A program made the position numbers and the translations under genes. Under the pieces are notes generated by a model. The model was given only the letters and a program-made list of their open reading frames with translations. It had not been told where the DNA came from and ran no database searches. A stretch of 32,583 nt of DNA from Alphaproteobacteria bacterium (lineage in GTDB: Bacteria > Pseudomonadota > Alphaproteobacteria > Rhizobiales > Amorphaceae): contig JAUIJH010000048.1 of the NCBI GenBank assembly GCA_030431335.1, positions 1 to 32,583 of the forward strand, written 5' to 3'. Of this stretch, positions 8,219-16,178 are shown one piece after another (the first letter of the stretch is position 1; the number at the start of each line of letters is the position of its first letter).

Positions 8219-9136
8219 ATGGCGCCGCGCTCCCCCGCGCCAAAAATATCCCGCTGGCGCGCGAACCTCGCCGCCATCCCGCCCTATGTCTGGCTGCTGC
8301 TGTTCTTCCTGGCGCCGTTCCTCATCATCCTCAAGATCTCGTTCTCCGAGGCGGTGATCGCGCAGCCACCCTACAGCCCGGTGCTGTCGCTGTCGGATGG
8401 AGTTTCGGGGCTGTGGGCGGCGGTGCGCGAGTTCACCTTCGCCAACTACGCCTTCCTCGCCGAGGATTCGCTCTATATCCGGGCGTACCTGTCCTCCCTC
8501 ACCATCGCGGCGATCTCCACGGCGCTGACGCTGCTCGTCGGCTACCCCATCGCGCTCGCCATGGCGCGCGCGCCGCACGGGTGGCGCCCGCTGCTGGTGG
8601 CGCTGATGATCCTGCCGTTCTGGACCTCGTTCCTGATCCGCGTCTACGCCTGGATCGGCATCCTCAAGCGCGACGGCCTCCTCAACCAGGTGCTCCTGTG
8701 GAGCGGGCTGATCAGCGAGCCGCTGACTATCCTCAACACCAACACGGCGGTCTATATCGGCATCGTCTACACGTACCTGCCGTTCATGGTGCTGCCGCTC
8801 TATGCGGCGCTGGAGCGGCAGGACAGGGCGCTCCTGGAGGCGGCGGCCGACCTCGGCAGCCCGCCGCTGCTCGCCTTCTGGCAGGTCACCGTGCGCCTGT
8901 CGCTGCCGGGGATCGTGGCGGGGTGCCTGCTCGTCTTCATCCCCGTGGTGGGCGAGTTCGTCATCCCCAACCTCCTCGGCGGCTCGTCCACGCTGATGAT
9001 CGGCCAGACGCTGTGGGACGAGTTCTTCCAGAACCGCGACTGGCCGCTCGCCAGCACCGTCGCCGTGCTCCTGGTGCTGGTGCTGGTGGTGCCGATCACG
9101 CTGTTCCAGCGCATCCAGTCGCGGGGTGGGCTGTGA
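8219..9136 (+). CDS. potH: polyamine ABC transporter permease, first subunit (PotH/PotB-like)
   Basis: An integral inner-membrane protein of 305 aa with about six hydrophobic segments, the first at IPPYVWLLLFFLAPFLII. The cytoplasmic coupling (EAA) loop reads LLEAAADLGSPPLLAFWQVTVRLSLPGI. It partners the downstream permease to form the channel. It starts 2 nt after the ATPase stop, and its end overlaps the next gene by GTGA. FILP...WTSFLIRVYAW-type sequence is typical of PotB/PotH. Confidence 0.93.
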   Translation: MAPRSPAPKISRWRANLAAIPPYVWLLLFFLAPFLIILKISFSEAVIAQPPYSPVLSLSDGVSGLWAAVREFTFANYAFLAEDSLYIRAYLSSLTIAAISTALTLLVGYPIALAMARAPHGWRPLLVALMILPFWTSFLIRVYAWIGILKRDGLLNQVLLWSGLISEPLTILNTNTAVYIGIVYTYLPFMVLPLYAALERQDRALLEAAADLGSPPLLAFWQVTVRLSLPGIVAGCLLVFIPVVGEFVIPNLLGGSSTLMIGQTLWDEFFQNRDWPLASTVAVLLVLVLVVPITLFQRIQSRGGL

Positions 9137-9918
9137 ACCGCTTCACCCCGTTCAACGCCGTCTCGCTCACGCTCGGCTTCGCCTTCCTCTACCTGCCGAT
9201 CGTGCTCCTGGTGATCTTCTCGTTCAACGCCTCCCAGCTCGTCACCGTGTGGGGCGGCTTCTCCACCAAGTGGTACGCGGCGCTGTTCGCCAACAAGCAG
9301 CTCCTCGACGCGGCGCGCATCTCGCTCCTCGTCGCCTTCACCACCGCGTGCCTCGCCACTGTGCTCGGCACCCTCGCCGCCGTCGCGCTGACGCGGGCGA
9401 CGCGCCTGCCGGGCCGCACCCTCTTCACCGCGATGACCTACGCCCCCCTCGTCATGCCCGAGGTGATCACGGGCCTCTCCTTGCTCCTCCTCTTCGTCGC
9501 CGTCGGCTTCGAGCGCGGCTTCTGGACCATCACCATCGCCCACACCACGTTCGCGCTGTGCTTCGTGGCGGTGGTGGTGCAGTCGCGCCTGCTGTCGTTC
9601 GACCGCAGCCTGGAGGAGGCGGCGCAGGATCTCGGCGCGCCGCCGTGGCGGGCGTTCGTCACCGTCACCATCCCCACCATCTTGCCGGCGATCGCGGCCG
9701 GCTGGCTGCTCGCCTTCACGCTGTCGCTCGACGACCTGGTGATCGCCAGCTTCACCTCCGGCCCCGGCTCCACCACGCTGCCGATGCGCATCTTCTCGTC
9801 CGTGCGCCTCGGCGTGTCGCCGGACATCAACGCCGCCTGCACCATCCTCATCGCCTTCGTCACCGTCGGCGTGATGGCCGCCACGCTCACGGCGAAGCTG
9901 CGCGGCAGCACGCGGTGA
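9133..9918 (+). CDS. potI: polyamine ABC transporter permease, second subunit (PotI/PotC-like)
   Basis: A 261-aa inner-membrane permease starting with GTG inside the stop of the previous gene (GTGA overlap). Hydrophobic segments begin at LTLGFAFLYLPIVLLVIFSF, and NAS...WYAAL is characteristic of PotC/PotI. The coupling loop is LEEAAQDLGAPPWRAFVTVTIPTI. SFTSGPGSTTLPMRIFS near the end is also family-typical. It overlaps the next start (GTGA), so the four transporter genes and the ureohydrolase are translationally linked. Confidence 0.93.
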   Translation: MNRFTPFNAVSLTLGFAFLYLPIVLLVIFSFNASQLVTVWGGFSTKWYAALFANKQLLDAARISLLVAFTTACLATVLGTLAAVALTRATRLPGRTLFTAMTYAPLVMPEVITGLSLLLLFVAVGFERGFWTITIAHTTFALCFVAVVVQSRLLSFDRSLEEAAQDLGAPPWRAFVTVTIPTILPAIAAGWLLAFTLSLDDLVIASFTSGPGSTTLPMRIFSSVRLGVSPDINAACTILIAFVTVGVMAATLTAKLRGSTR

Positions 9919-10877
9919 GCGAGGAGCGCACGCCCGACCGCGCCTTCCGCCCCACCGCCACGCGCGGCATCGGCGAGGAGAACTGGTTCGCCGGCGCCAC
10001 CAGCCTGTTCCGCCGCCGCTACGCCGCCGACCCCACCGGCGCCGACATCGCCATCCTCGGCGTGCCGTTCGACCAGGCCGTCTCCAACCGGCCCGGCGCG
10101 CGCTTCGGCCCGCGCGCGATCCGCGCCGCGTCCTCCAACCTCGCCTGGCCCGGCGGCCCGTGGCGCTGGCCGTTCGACCCCTTCGCGCGGCTCGACGTGG
10201 TGGACACCGGCGATCTGCCCTACGACACGGGCGACCCGGCCGCCTTCGCCGCCACGCTCCAGGTCCATGCCGCCCGGCTGATCGCGACCGGTTGCCGGCT
10301 CCTGTCGCTGGGGGGCGACCACTTCGTCAGCTACGGCCTCCTCAAGGCCCATGCGGCCCGCTACGGCCCGCTCGCCCTCGTCCAGTTCGACGCCCACTCC
10401 GACACCTGGCGCGAGGGCACGCCCCGCCTCGATCATGGCACCATGTTCTTCCACGCCGTCGAAGAGGGGCTGATCGATCCGGCCCGCTCGGTGCAGGTCG
10501 GCATCCGCTCCGGCAACAGCGAGACGCACGGCATCGCCATCATCGACGCGGACGCGGCCACCGATGCGCCGCCCGGCGAGACGGCGGCCGCGATCGCGGC
10601 GCGCGTCGGGGAGGGGCCGGCCTACCTCAGCTTCGATATCGACGTGCTCGACCCCGCCTTCGCGCCCGGCACCGGCACTCCGGTGTGCGGGGGCCTGTCG
10701 ACCAACAAGGCGGAGCGCATCCTGTGCGCGCTGGCCGGGCTCGATTTTGTCGGCATGGACCTCGTGGAGGTGGCGCCCGCCTACGACCACGCCGAGACCA
10801 CCGCGCTGGCGGCTGCGACAATGGCGCTCGACATGATCGGCCTTTACGCGGCGCGGGCGCGGCAAAGCCCGCAATAG
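9915..10877 (+). CDS. speB: agmatinase/ureohydrolase family protein
   Basis: A manganese-dependent ureohydrolase of 320 aa. Agmatinase splits agmatine to putrescine and urea. All binuclear-metal motifs are present: GGDH, DAHSDT and SFDIDVLDPAFAPGTGTP. Early landmarks GVPFDQAVSNRPGARFGPRAIR also fit agmatinase. The GTG at 9915 overlaps the potI stop. Placement behind a polyamine importer suggests the imported ligand may include agmatine. Guanidinobutyrase or guanidinopropionase activity is a realistic alternative, because these share the same motifs. Released amine could be glutamylated by the divergent GS-family enzyme. Confidence 0.88.
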   Translation: MSEERTPDRAFRPTATRGIGEENWFAGATSLFRRRYAADPTGADIAILGVPFDQAVSNRPGARFGPRAIRAASSNLAWPGGPWRWPFDPFARLDVVDTGDLPYDTGDPAAFAATLQVHAARLIATGCRLLSLGGDHFVSYGLLKAHAARYGPLALVQFDAHSDTWREGTPRLDHGTMFFHAVEEGLIDPARSVQVGIRSGNSETHGIAIIDADAATDAPPGETAAAIAARVGEGPAYLSFDIDVLDPAFAPGTGTPVCGGLSTNKAERILCALAGLDFVGMDLVEVAPAYDHAETTALAAATMALDMIGLYAARARQSPQ

Positions 10878-11089
10878 CGGCTTGGCGACGGGTTGGGACG
10901 GCCGTTGCTGGGGCGAGGGCGTGGGGAGAAAAGTCCTCTCGGCCATCATAACAGATGAAACTATCTTGATGGGCCTGCGTTGTATCGGCAAGTCGGCGCA
11001 GTCACCGAGGTGCTGCTCCAGGACGTAAAGTTTTGGAATGCCGGCAGGCGGTTGTGTTCCACAACCGGCGCAAACAACATGAGGATATC

Positions 11090-11821
11090 ATGGCTAAGAA
11101 TACCAGCATCTGGCTTGCCGGACTGTCGTCGATCGCCCTGATTAGTGGCGCTGCTCTTGCGCAGACCACGCCCGGTCAGAAGATGGACGAAGCTGCTGCG
11201 CACTCCGACGCCGCTGCCGATCAGGCCAGCCAGGCATTGAAAGACGCTGCCTCGGCCACGGGCCAGGCGGCAGAGAACACCGGTGAGGCTGTGGTCGACG
11301 CCGCAGGCGACGCCGCTACCGCGACGGGCAACGCTGTCGAGAACGCTGCCACCGCCACCGGTAACGCCGTCGACAACGCTGCCGAGGCAACCGCCGACAT
11401 GGCCAACGAGGCGACGTCGGAAATGGCCGAGGCGCCCGCCGAGGGCACGCCCGTCGAGGGGCAGATCTTCCAGCAGGATGAGAACACCTTCCTCGCTTCG
11501 ACGCTGCTGGATGCCTCGATCATCAATGCCACCGGCGACAGCATTGGCGACGTCGACGACCTCGTCATCACCGCCGATGGTCAGGTCACGGGTGTCGTGG
11601 TCGGCGTAGGCGGCTTCCTGGGCGTGGGCGAGAAGCTCGTGGCCCTCGAGATGAACCGCCTCAACATCCAGTTCGACGACGATGGCGACCTCGTGTTCTC
11701 GATCAACGAGACCGAAGAGGCGCTCGAGAACGCCCCGGCGTTCGTGACGTCGGACGAGTTGGAGCGCGAGCGTGAGCGCGCTGCGGCCACCGCGACGACG
11801 CCGGCCCCGGCCGCGCAGTAA
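11090..11821 (+). CDS. secreted PRC-barrel domain protein with LEA-like Ala-rich repeats
   Basis: A 243-aa exported protein. Residues 1-24 form a signal peptide ending ALA before QTTPGQ. Residues ~30-115 are Ala/Asn/Thr-rich with an 11-residue period. A PRC-barrel fold follows at ~133-195 (FLASTLLDASIINATGDSIG, VDDLVITADGQVTGVVVGVGG, LVALEMNRLNI). The tail is charged and then Ala/Pro-rich. The start at 11090 has GAGG five bases upstream. PRC-barrel proteins of this kind occur in envelope or stress contexts in alphaproteobacteria, but the exact function is unknown. A GGTTGTG-TTC-CACAACC hairpin (11050-11066) lies in the leader just ahead of the ribosome-binding site. Confidence 0.85.
   Translation: MAKNTSIWLAGLSSIALISGAALAQTTPGQKMDEAAAHSDAAADQASQALKDAASATGQAAENTGEAVVDAAGDAATATGNAVENAATATGNAVDNAAEATADMANEATSEMAEAPAEGTPVEGQIFQQDENTFLASTLLDASIINATGDSIGDVDDLVITADGQVTGVVVGVGGFLGVGEKLVALEMNRLNIQFDDDGDLVFSINETEEALENAPAFVTSDELERERERAAATATTPAPAAQ
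11261..11425 (+). repeat. five 11-residue (33-bp) coding repeats in the PRC-barrel gene
   Basis: Residues 58-112 divide into GQAAENTGEAV, VDAAGDAATAT, GNAVENAATAT, GNAVDNAAEAT and ADMANEATSEM. The 11-mer period is that of group-3 LEA and apolipoprotein-like amphipathic helices. Confidence 0.6.
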
Positions 11822-11863
11822 GACCCCATCGCGCCCGCGCGGCGCGGTGAGTTAAAAATGCAG

Positions 11864-11897
11864 AACGCCGGTCTTCCTTGGGGAAGGCCGGCGTTTT
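11864..11897. terminator. bidirectional intrinsic terminator
   Basis: A 14-bp stem (AACGCCGGTCTTCC with GGAAGGCCGGCGTT, one G-U pair on the plus transcript) closes a TTGG loop and runs into a short T stretch. On the other strand the hairpin is followed by TTCTGCATTTTT. It lies between convergent genes ending at 11821 and 11995. Confidence 0.85.
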
Positions 11898-11994
11898 CGC
11901 GTGCGCGGCGAGAGCCCAGCGGGGGCCTCGATGTTCGTGTCCGTGCCCGTCAGGCTGACCCAGTCGCCCGGCACGGCCGTCCGGAGGCAGTGGG

Positions 11995-12579
11995 TCAGAG
12001 CGCGCCGGCCTGACCCATCGCGCTTTTGCAGGTGCTGGAGAGCTGTCCCGCGTGGCCCTTCAGGCAACGCACCATGTTGCCCTGACCCATCGGCAGGTTG
12101 GGGCAGAGGCGGTTGAAGTCGCCGAAGCACGAGCGGGCGACGAGCCGCACCTCCTCGCGCAGCGGCATCGGGGGGGCGGCCAACACCGAGGTGTTGGCCG
12201 GCGCCGCGGCGGGTGCCGCCGCAGCCGAGGCAGCCGGAGCGGCTGCCGGCGCAGCCGCCGGCGCCGCAGCCTGCGCATTGGTCGGGGCGGCTGGTGCCGC
12301 CTCCGACTTGGTCGGCGCCGGGGTGCTCGGCCCCTTGATGGCATCGACCGCCGCCTTGCAGCCGGGCGACAGGCTGGCTTCGTTCTGCTCCAGGCACATT
12401 AGCGCGTCCATGCCGCCGGGGCTGACGCCGGAGCAGTGGGCGCGGAAGTCGCTGGAGCAGTTGGACCGCAGGGCGCTCTTCTGCGCGTTGGTCGGCGTCT
12501 GGGCCAACGCGGCGCCCGCCACCACCGACATCATCAGGGCGGCACCGGCCACCAGTTTCAACCCTTTGAATATCATCAT
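11995..12579 (-). CDS. secreted protein with two Cys-rich (GLG1/Cys_rich_FGFR-like) repeats
   Basis: A 194-aa exported protein. It has a signal peptide (MMIFKGLKLVAGAALMMSVVAGAALA), a first four-Cys module (CSSDFRAHCSGVSPGG, CLEQ, C), a long Ala/Pro linker and a second four-Cys module (CFGDFNRLCPN, CLKG, C). Spacing C-x7-C-x13/14-C-x12/10-C recurs in both modules and resembles the cysteine-rich repeat of GLG1 (PF00839), which also occurs in bacteria. Disulphide-bonded periplasmic modules are expected; function is unknown. Of three close ATGs I chose 12579 because AAGGA is better placed for it than for the ATG at 12591. No SD-like sequence favours the ATG at 12576. Confidence 0.75.
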   Translation of the reverse strand: MMIFKGLKLVAGAALMMSVVAGAALAQTPTNAQKSALRSNCSSDFRAHCSGVSPGGMDALMCLEQNEASLSPGCKAAVDAIKGPSTPAPTKSEAAPAAPTNAQAAAPAAAPAAAPAASAAAAPAAAPANTSVLAAPPMPLREEVRLVARSCFGDFNRLCPNLPMGQGNMVRCLKGHAGQLSSTCKSAMGQAGAL

Positions 12580-12734
12580 GCCGTTTATCATCCTTTTGTT
12601 GGCCCTTGCGCGCGTGCGTGACCGTCGCGCTCGTTGCGGGCTGTATTTCTTGTTGCTCTCAAGTTGCCGCGATGACCAGCCCTCGGTCACGCCGTCCATT
12701 GGCCGCGCGGACGTCTTCAACAGCAATCCGACAT

Positions 12735-12768
12735 GAAAAAAGCCCGGAGCGCGTGGCGCTCCGGGCTT
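12735..12768 (-). terminator. intrinsic terminator of the DUF3618 operon
   Basis: A perfect 12-bp stem (AAGCCCGGAGCG/CGCTCCGGGCTT) with a 5-nt loop. Read on the minus strand it is followed by a run of T residues. It lies about 30 bp after the stop of the gene ending at 12797. Confidence 0.88.
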
Positions 12769-12796
12769 CGTAAGCTCTTATTAAGTAAAGGTGAAT

Positions 12797-14179
12797 TTAG
12801 CTCGGCGCGGACGCCTTTTCCTTCTTGGGTCCACCATCGTTGGAGCCGGACTTGTCGTCCTTCTTGCCAGCGGTGGCGATTTTCTCCTCGGCCTTGGCGG
12901 CGAACTGGTCGGTCTTCTGGCTCGCCTTGTCGATGGCGTCGCCAGCGGCCTTCTCGCCGTCCTTGATCGCCTTCTCGGCCTTCACCTCGGCCTTGGCGAC
13001 GAACTTTTCCGCCTCTTCCAGCGCGTAGTCCGCCGTCTCCTCGGCCTTGTCGATCACCTCGGCGGCCGCATCCTCCACCGCGTGGCGGGCCTCACGGGCG
13101 TAGGGGCCCATCGCCTCGTTCTCGCGACGCGAGTTGGGGATGAGAACGCCGATCAGCGAGGCCACCGCGGCGACGCCGAGGCCGAGCACGACCGGGTTGG
13201 TCCGGTAGGCATGCACCACTTCGTCCTTGGCGCGATGGGCCAGCTCGGCCGACTGGGCGCGGGTTTCGCGCATACGGTAGTGGGCGTCGTGGGCGAACTC
13301 GCTCGCCGCGTGCCCGATCGAATTGGCAGTGTTGCTCATGGTGTCCTCCGCATCGGACCACGCCTTGCGCGCGCGATCGGTGATGCCGTCGTGATGATCG
13401 TCGAACTCCTTGCCCGCCGTGATTGGCCGGCCATGGATGTCGTGGCGCACGCCCGCGGTCGAGGTCACGCCCGACATGGCGCCGGTGGGGCCGATGGCCG
13501 TGGGGGCGCCGCCGGTCGCGGGGCGCGTGCTGCCCGCGGTGTGGCTGCCGGCGCCGGGGGTGGCGTGGCTGCCGCCGCCGGAAGCGTGGCTGCTGCCGCC
13601 GCCGCTCACCATCGAGCGGGCCGCGTCGGCGCCGTGCTGGACGCCGCCGGCCACCTTCTGTGCGCCGTAGCGGGCATTGTCGGCCACGCGGTCGGCGCCT
13701 TGCTGGACGCCGCCGGCCACCATCTGCGCACCGTAGCGCGCGTTGTCGGCGACACGCTCGGCGCCGTGGCGAACACCGCCGGCAACCTGCTCGGCGCCGT
13801 GGCGGGCGCTTTCGGCCAGGTGCTCGGCGCCGTGGATGGCGCTGTCGGCCAGATGCTCGGCACCCTGGGCGACCCGGTCGGCGCCATAGCGCGCGTTGCG
13901 GCTGATGGTGCGCGTGGAGGGGCCGCCGTCGCCGAAGATCAGCCAGCCGAGACCGGCACTGATCAGGCCGATCGGCAGCGGGTTGTTCTTGGCCTTGGTC
14001 AGCAGCGAATCGACCGTGTGGGACACGTCGCCGGAGGTCACGTTGCGGCTGACCGCGGAAACCAGCCCGTCGAGGGTCATTTGGCGGCTGACATCGTTGA
14101 GGGCGAGCTCGAGGCGCGTACGGCTGGCCTCGACCTCACGCTCCAGCTCCGCAAGGGGGCGGTCGGAAGAGGGGGTCAT
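12797..14179 (-). CDS. DUF3618-domain membrane protein with LEA-like 11-mer repeats
   Basis: A 460-aa protein. Residues ~8-60 match DUF3618 (LAELEREVEASRTRLELALNDV). Next comes a membrane segment (PLPIGLISAGLGWLIFG, ~69-83), then eight 11-residue repeats (106-193) and a Ser/Gly/His linker. A helical region precedes a second membrane segment (NPVVLGLGVAAVASLIGVLI). The Lys/Glu/Ala-rich coiled tail resembles LEA or apolipophorin helices. DUF3618 proteins typically accompany holin-III-like and nutrient-deprivation proteins, as here. The ATG overlaps the holin-like stop (ATGA). Likely an envelope-associated protective or structural protein; biochemical role unknown. Confidence 0.8.
   Translation of the reverse strand: MTPSSDRPLAELEREVEASRTRLELALNDVSRQMTLDGLVSAVSRNVTSGDVSHTVDSLLTKAKNNPLPIGLISAGLGWLIFGDGGPSTRTISRNARYGADRVAQGAEHLADSAIHGAEHLAESARHGAEQVAGGVRHGAERVADNARYGAQMVAGGVQQGADRVADNARYGAQKVAGGVQHGADAARSMVSGGGSSHASGGGSHATPGAGSHTAGSTRPATGGAPTAIGPTGAMSGVTSTAGVRHDIHGRPITAGKEFDDHHDGITDRARKAWSDAEDTMSNTANSIGHAASEFAHDAHYRMRETRAQSAELAHRAKDEVVHAYRTNPVVLGLGVAAVASLIGVLIPNSRRENEAMGPYAREARHAVEDAAAEVIDKAEETADYALEEAEKFVAKAEVKAEKAIKDGEKAAGDAIDKASQKTDQFAAKAEEKIATAGKKDDKSGSNDGGPKKEKASAPS
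13601..13864 (-). repeat. 33-bp/66-bp tandem coding repeats in the DUF3618 gene
   Basis: Eight consecutive 11-mers begin with GA, for example GAERVADNARY, GAQMVAGGVQQ, GADRVADNARY and GAQKVAGGVQH. The middle four form two near-identical 22-residue (66-bp) units at about 13634-13765, which suggests recent duplication. Confidence 0.8.
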
Positions 14180-14583
14180 TTGTTGATCTCCTTGAGCACG
14201 TCCGCATCGCGGCTCAGCTGCTTCATCGAGGTCGACGGCATCAGGCTATCGGACGAGAGCTGTGACTTGGCGGCGTTGACGAGCAGCGCGCCCAGCAGGA
14301 TCGCCCCACCGCCCACGATGGCGGCTGCGAGCGCCGGCGACATGCCGGCCTGCGCGAGTGCCGTGGCGATGGCACCCAGCACGATCACCAGCGCGGCCAT
14401 CACGAGCGCGGTGCCCATGACGGCCATCACCAGCGCACCGGCGATCTGCTTCAGGATCAGCTTGGCTTCGGCGCGCGCCAGAGCGGTCTCGCCGCGCACC
14501 AGGTTCATCGCCTCGTTGGCGACCGTCGACAGCGAGGCGACGATGCCAGGGCGCTGCTGGTAGGGGTGGGACATGTCAGCCAT
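14176..14583 (-). CDS. phage holin superfamily III-like membrane protein (DUF1469 type)
   Basis: A 135-aa protein with an N-terminal amphipathic region (LSTVANEAMNLVRGETALARAEAKL). Two long hydrophobic helices follow (~50-75, ALVMAVMGTALVMAALVIVL; ~80-105, PALAAAIVGGGAILLGALLV), matching the Phage_holin_3_6/DUF1469 plan. Despite the family name, chromosomal copies in this context are not prophage genes; they accompany DUF3618 and stress proteins. It overlaps the upstream gene by 8 bp. The ATG at 14583 is preferred over 14574 because GGAG lies about 8 nt upstream. The stop overlaps the DUF3618 start. Confidence 0.78.
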   Translation of the reverse strand: MADMSHPYQQRPGIVASLSTVANEAMNLVRGETALARAEAKLILKQIAGALVMAVMGTALVMAALVIVLGAIATALAQAGMSPALAAAIVGGGAILLGALLVNAAKSQLSSDSLMPSTSMKQLSRDADVLKEINK

Positions 14584-15073
14584 TTTTGCGCTCCGGGTAG
14601 CTCGGGTAGGGGTAGACGGCGTTGGAGCCGGGGGTCGGCGCGGGGGTGTTGTCGCGCGCGGACTTGGCGAACCGGGCCGCGGCAAAACCCGCCAGGGCGA
14701 CGCCGGCGAGGAACACCGCCGGCTGGCGGCGCGCGAAATCCTCGACCTTGTGGAAGATCTCGCCGACGCTGCGGCCGTCGATCTCCTGGGCGGCCTGCTC
14801 GATGCCGTCGGCGGCCGCTTCGGCCCACGTGGCCAGCATCGGCTGCTCGCGGTCGCGCAGTTCCTTCGCCGCGGACTTGGCGGCATGAGCCGCGTCGCTC
14901 ACCTGGCGCGCCACGACGCTCTTGCCGTGCGTCAGCTCTTCCTGGGCACGGGCCTTGCCGGTCTCCAGAACGTCGGACGCAGCCGTCTTGGCATTTTCAA
15001 GAGCCGCTTCGCCCTTCTTGCGCACGTCGTCGATGGACTGCGCAGATTTCGGGGGGGTCGCTACGTCGCTCAT
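14576..15073 (-). CDS. nutrient-deprivation-induced-type membrane-anchored protein
   Basis: A 165-aa protein. Its first ~110 residues are charged, Ala-rich amphipathic helix (VRKKGEAALENAKTAASDVL, ARQVSDAAHAAKSAAKEL). A single hydrophobic segment (RQPAVFLAGVALAGFAAARFAKSA) and a short Pro/Asn tail follow. This matches proteins annotated as nutrient deprivation-induced in rhizobia, found upstream of holin-like and DUF3618 genes. It is first gene of the three-gene operon and carries AAAAGGA upstream of its ATG. It probably sits at the inner membrane, with a possible role in starvation or desiccation tolerance by analogy only. Confidence 0.7.
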   Translation of the reverse strand: MSDVATPPKSAQSIDDVRKKGEAALENAKTAASDVLETGKARAQEELTHGKSVVARQVSDAAHAAKSAAKELRDREQPMLATWAEAAADGIEQAAQEIDGRSVGEIFHKVEDFARRQPAVFLAGVALAGFAAARFAKSARDNTPAPTPGSNAVYPYPSYPERKNG

Positions 15074-15434
15074 TTCCTAAGTCCTTTTCCTAAGGTTCGC
15101 GAATGGGCGCATGGAAATCGGCGGACGGAGATCCGCTGCGGACGCGCGACATCGTTCCCTCGGCCGCGAAACGGCGCGTGGGGAGTGTCGCTAGCCTTGC
15201 CGGGATGGCGCGCACTGCGCTGTAGCGACCCGGACCCAGACCTTTGCGTTCGCTTGTCGGTTCCCCGCCGGTTTCACGCCGCCTCTAGGCTGCATGGCCG
15301 ACTGGACGGGGCGGCCCGAGCGGGGCTGCCCAACCTTGCTGAACGAACGCGGGTCAACCCCGATCGTTCGGAACAACAGCTTTTGCCGATTATGTACTGG
15401 TGTATAAAAGACAGATTGAACCAAAACGGCTCAA
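15074..15434. other. 361-bp intergenic region between the stress operon and the Crp/Fnr gene
   Basis: It should hold the minus-strand promoter of the stress operon. I found no convincing sigma-70 or EcfG-type (GGAAC-N16/17-cGTT) pair. A GGGAAC occurs on the minus strand near 15151-15156 without a good -10 partner. A stretch near 15400-15420 is AT-rich relative to its surroundings. No open frame looks like a gene. Confidence 0.5.
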
Positions 15435-16178
15435 CTACGTTGGAAGCCAACTTGAGTCGATGGACTGGAAGCGGTCCTCGAATTCGCCGATGGCCTTGAG
15501 GCGCTCCGGATCCAGCAATTCCACGCCCTGATCGCGGCGCAGGATGAGGCCCTGGTCTTCCAGCTCCTTAAGAGATCGGTTGACGTAGGCTTGTGTCAAG
15601 CTCACCGCGTCGCCGATCACCTCCTGGCTCAGCGGCATCGGCAGCCAGTTGTCCGGGATGTCCCGCGTGACGGCGAGGCGGGCGTGGATCTGCATCAGCA
15701 GGTGGGCGATGCGCCCCTCCGCGTTGAGCCGCGAGACGACGGCGAGCCGCTCCGACACGATCAGGCTCTCGATGGCGGCGAACGCGAACAGGATGCCGGC
15801 GATCCGCGGCGCGTTGACGAACATCGCGCTCAAATTCGCCTTCGGCAGCGGGCACAAGGTGACGTCGGTGGCCGTGATCAGGTCGGCCGAGCAGGCCTCC
15901 AGCGTCACGTCAGACAGGCCGATCACGTCGCCGGGAAAGTGCAGCCCTTTGACGTGGCGCCGGTCGCCGCCGAGATAGCGCACCGAATAGAGCCAGCCCC
16001 GGCGCACGATGTACAACGCGTCGGCCTTTTCCTTGGCGCGGCGCAGCCGGCGGCGCGCGGGGTAGACTTCCTCCCCCGCCTCCAGCTCTTCCAGGTAGCG
16101 GGCGTTGAACTCGTCCAGCTCGATATAGCGCGTGATCTTGCTGTAGAGGCAGCTCTTCGGCGCGTCAGGGTGGTCCAT
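15435..16178 (-). CDS. Crp/Fnr-family transcriptional regulator
   Basis: A 247-aa regulator. The N-terminal cyclic-nucleotide-binding-like beta barrel spans ~35-140 (ALYIVRRGWLYSVRYLGGDR, HFPGDVIGLSDV). A long dimerisation helix follows (ERLAVVSRLNAEGRIAHLL), then a C-terminal HTH (PLSQEVIGDAVSLTQAYVNR, SLKELEDQGLI). It lacks the N-terminal cysteine cluster of oxygen-sensing FNR, with only one Cys near residue 10. It therefore belongs to the large alphaproteobacterial Crp/Fnr subgroup of unknown effector. The ATG at 16178 (MDHPDAPKS) fits the family start, though the Shine-Dalgarno is poor. It is divergent from the glutamate decarboxylase gene. Confidence 0.9.
   Translation of the reverse strand: MDHPDAPKSCLYSKITRYIELDEFNARYLEELEAGEEVYPARRRLRRAKEKADALYIVRRGWLYSVRYLGGDRRHVKGLHFPGDVIGLSDVTLEACSADLITATDVTLCPLPKANLSAMFVNAPRIAGILFAFAAIESLIVSERLAVVSRLNAEGRIAHLLMQIHARLAVTRDIPDNWLPMPLSQEVIGDAVSLTQAYVNRSLKELEDQGLILRRDQGVELLDPERLKAIGEFEDRFQSIDSSWLPT

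Noticed and set aside
13601-13864. CRISPR-like array suggested by 33-bp periodicity
   Set aside because: The repeats are in frame, code for 11-mers and have no unique spacers.
14176-14583. Holin-like gene as evidence of a prophage
   Set aside because: No other phage genes are nearby; this family is common in chromosomal DUF3618 stress operons.
15074-15200. EcfG general-stress promoter for the stress operon
   Set aside because: A GGGAAC is present on the minus strand but no matching -10 element stands at the required spacing.
15435-16178. Crp/Fnr protein as an oxygen-sensing FNR
   Set aside because: The N-terminal cysteine cluster needed for a [4Fe-4S] centre is missing.
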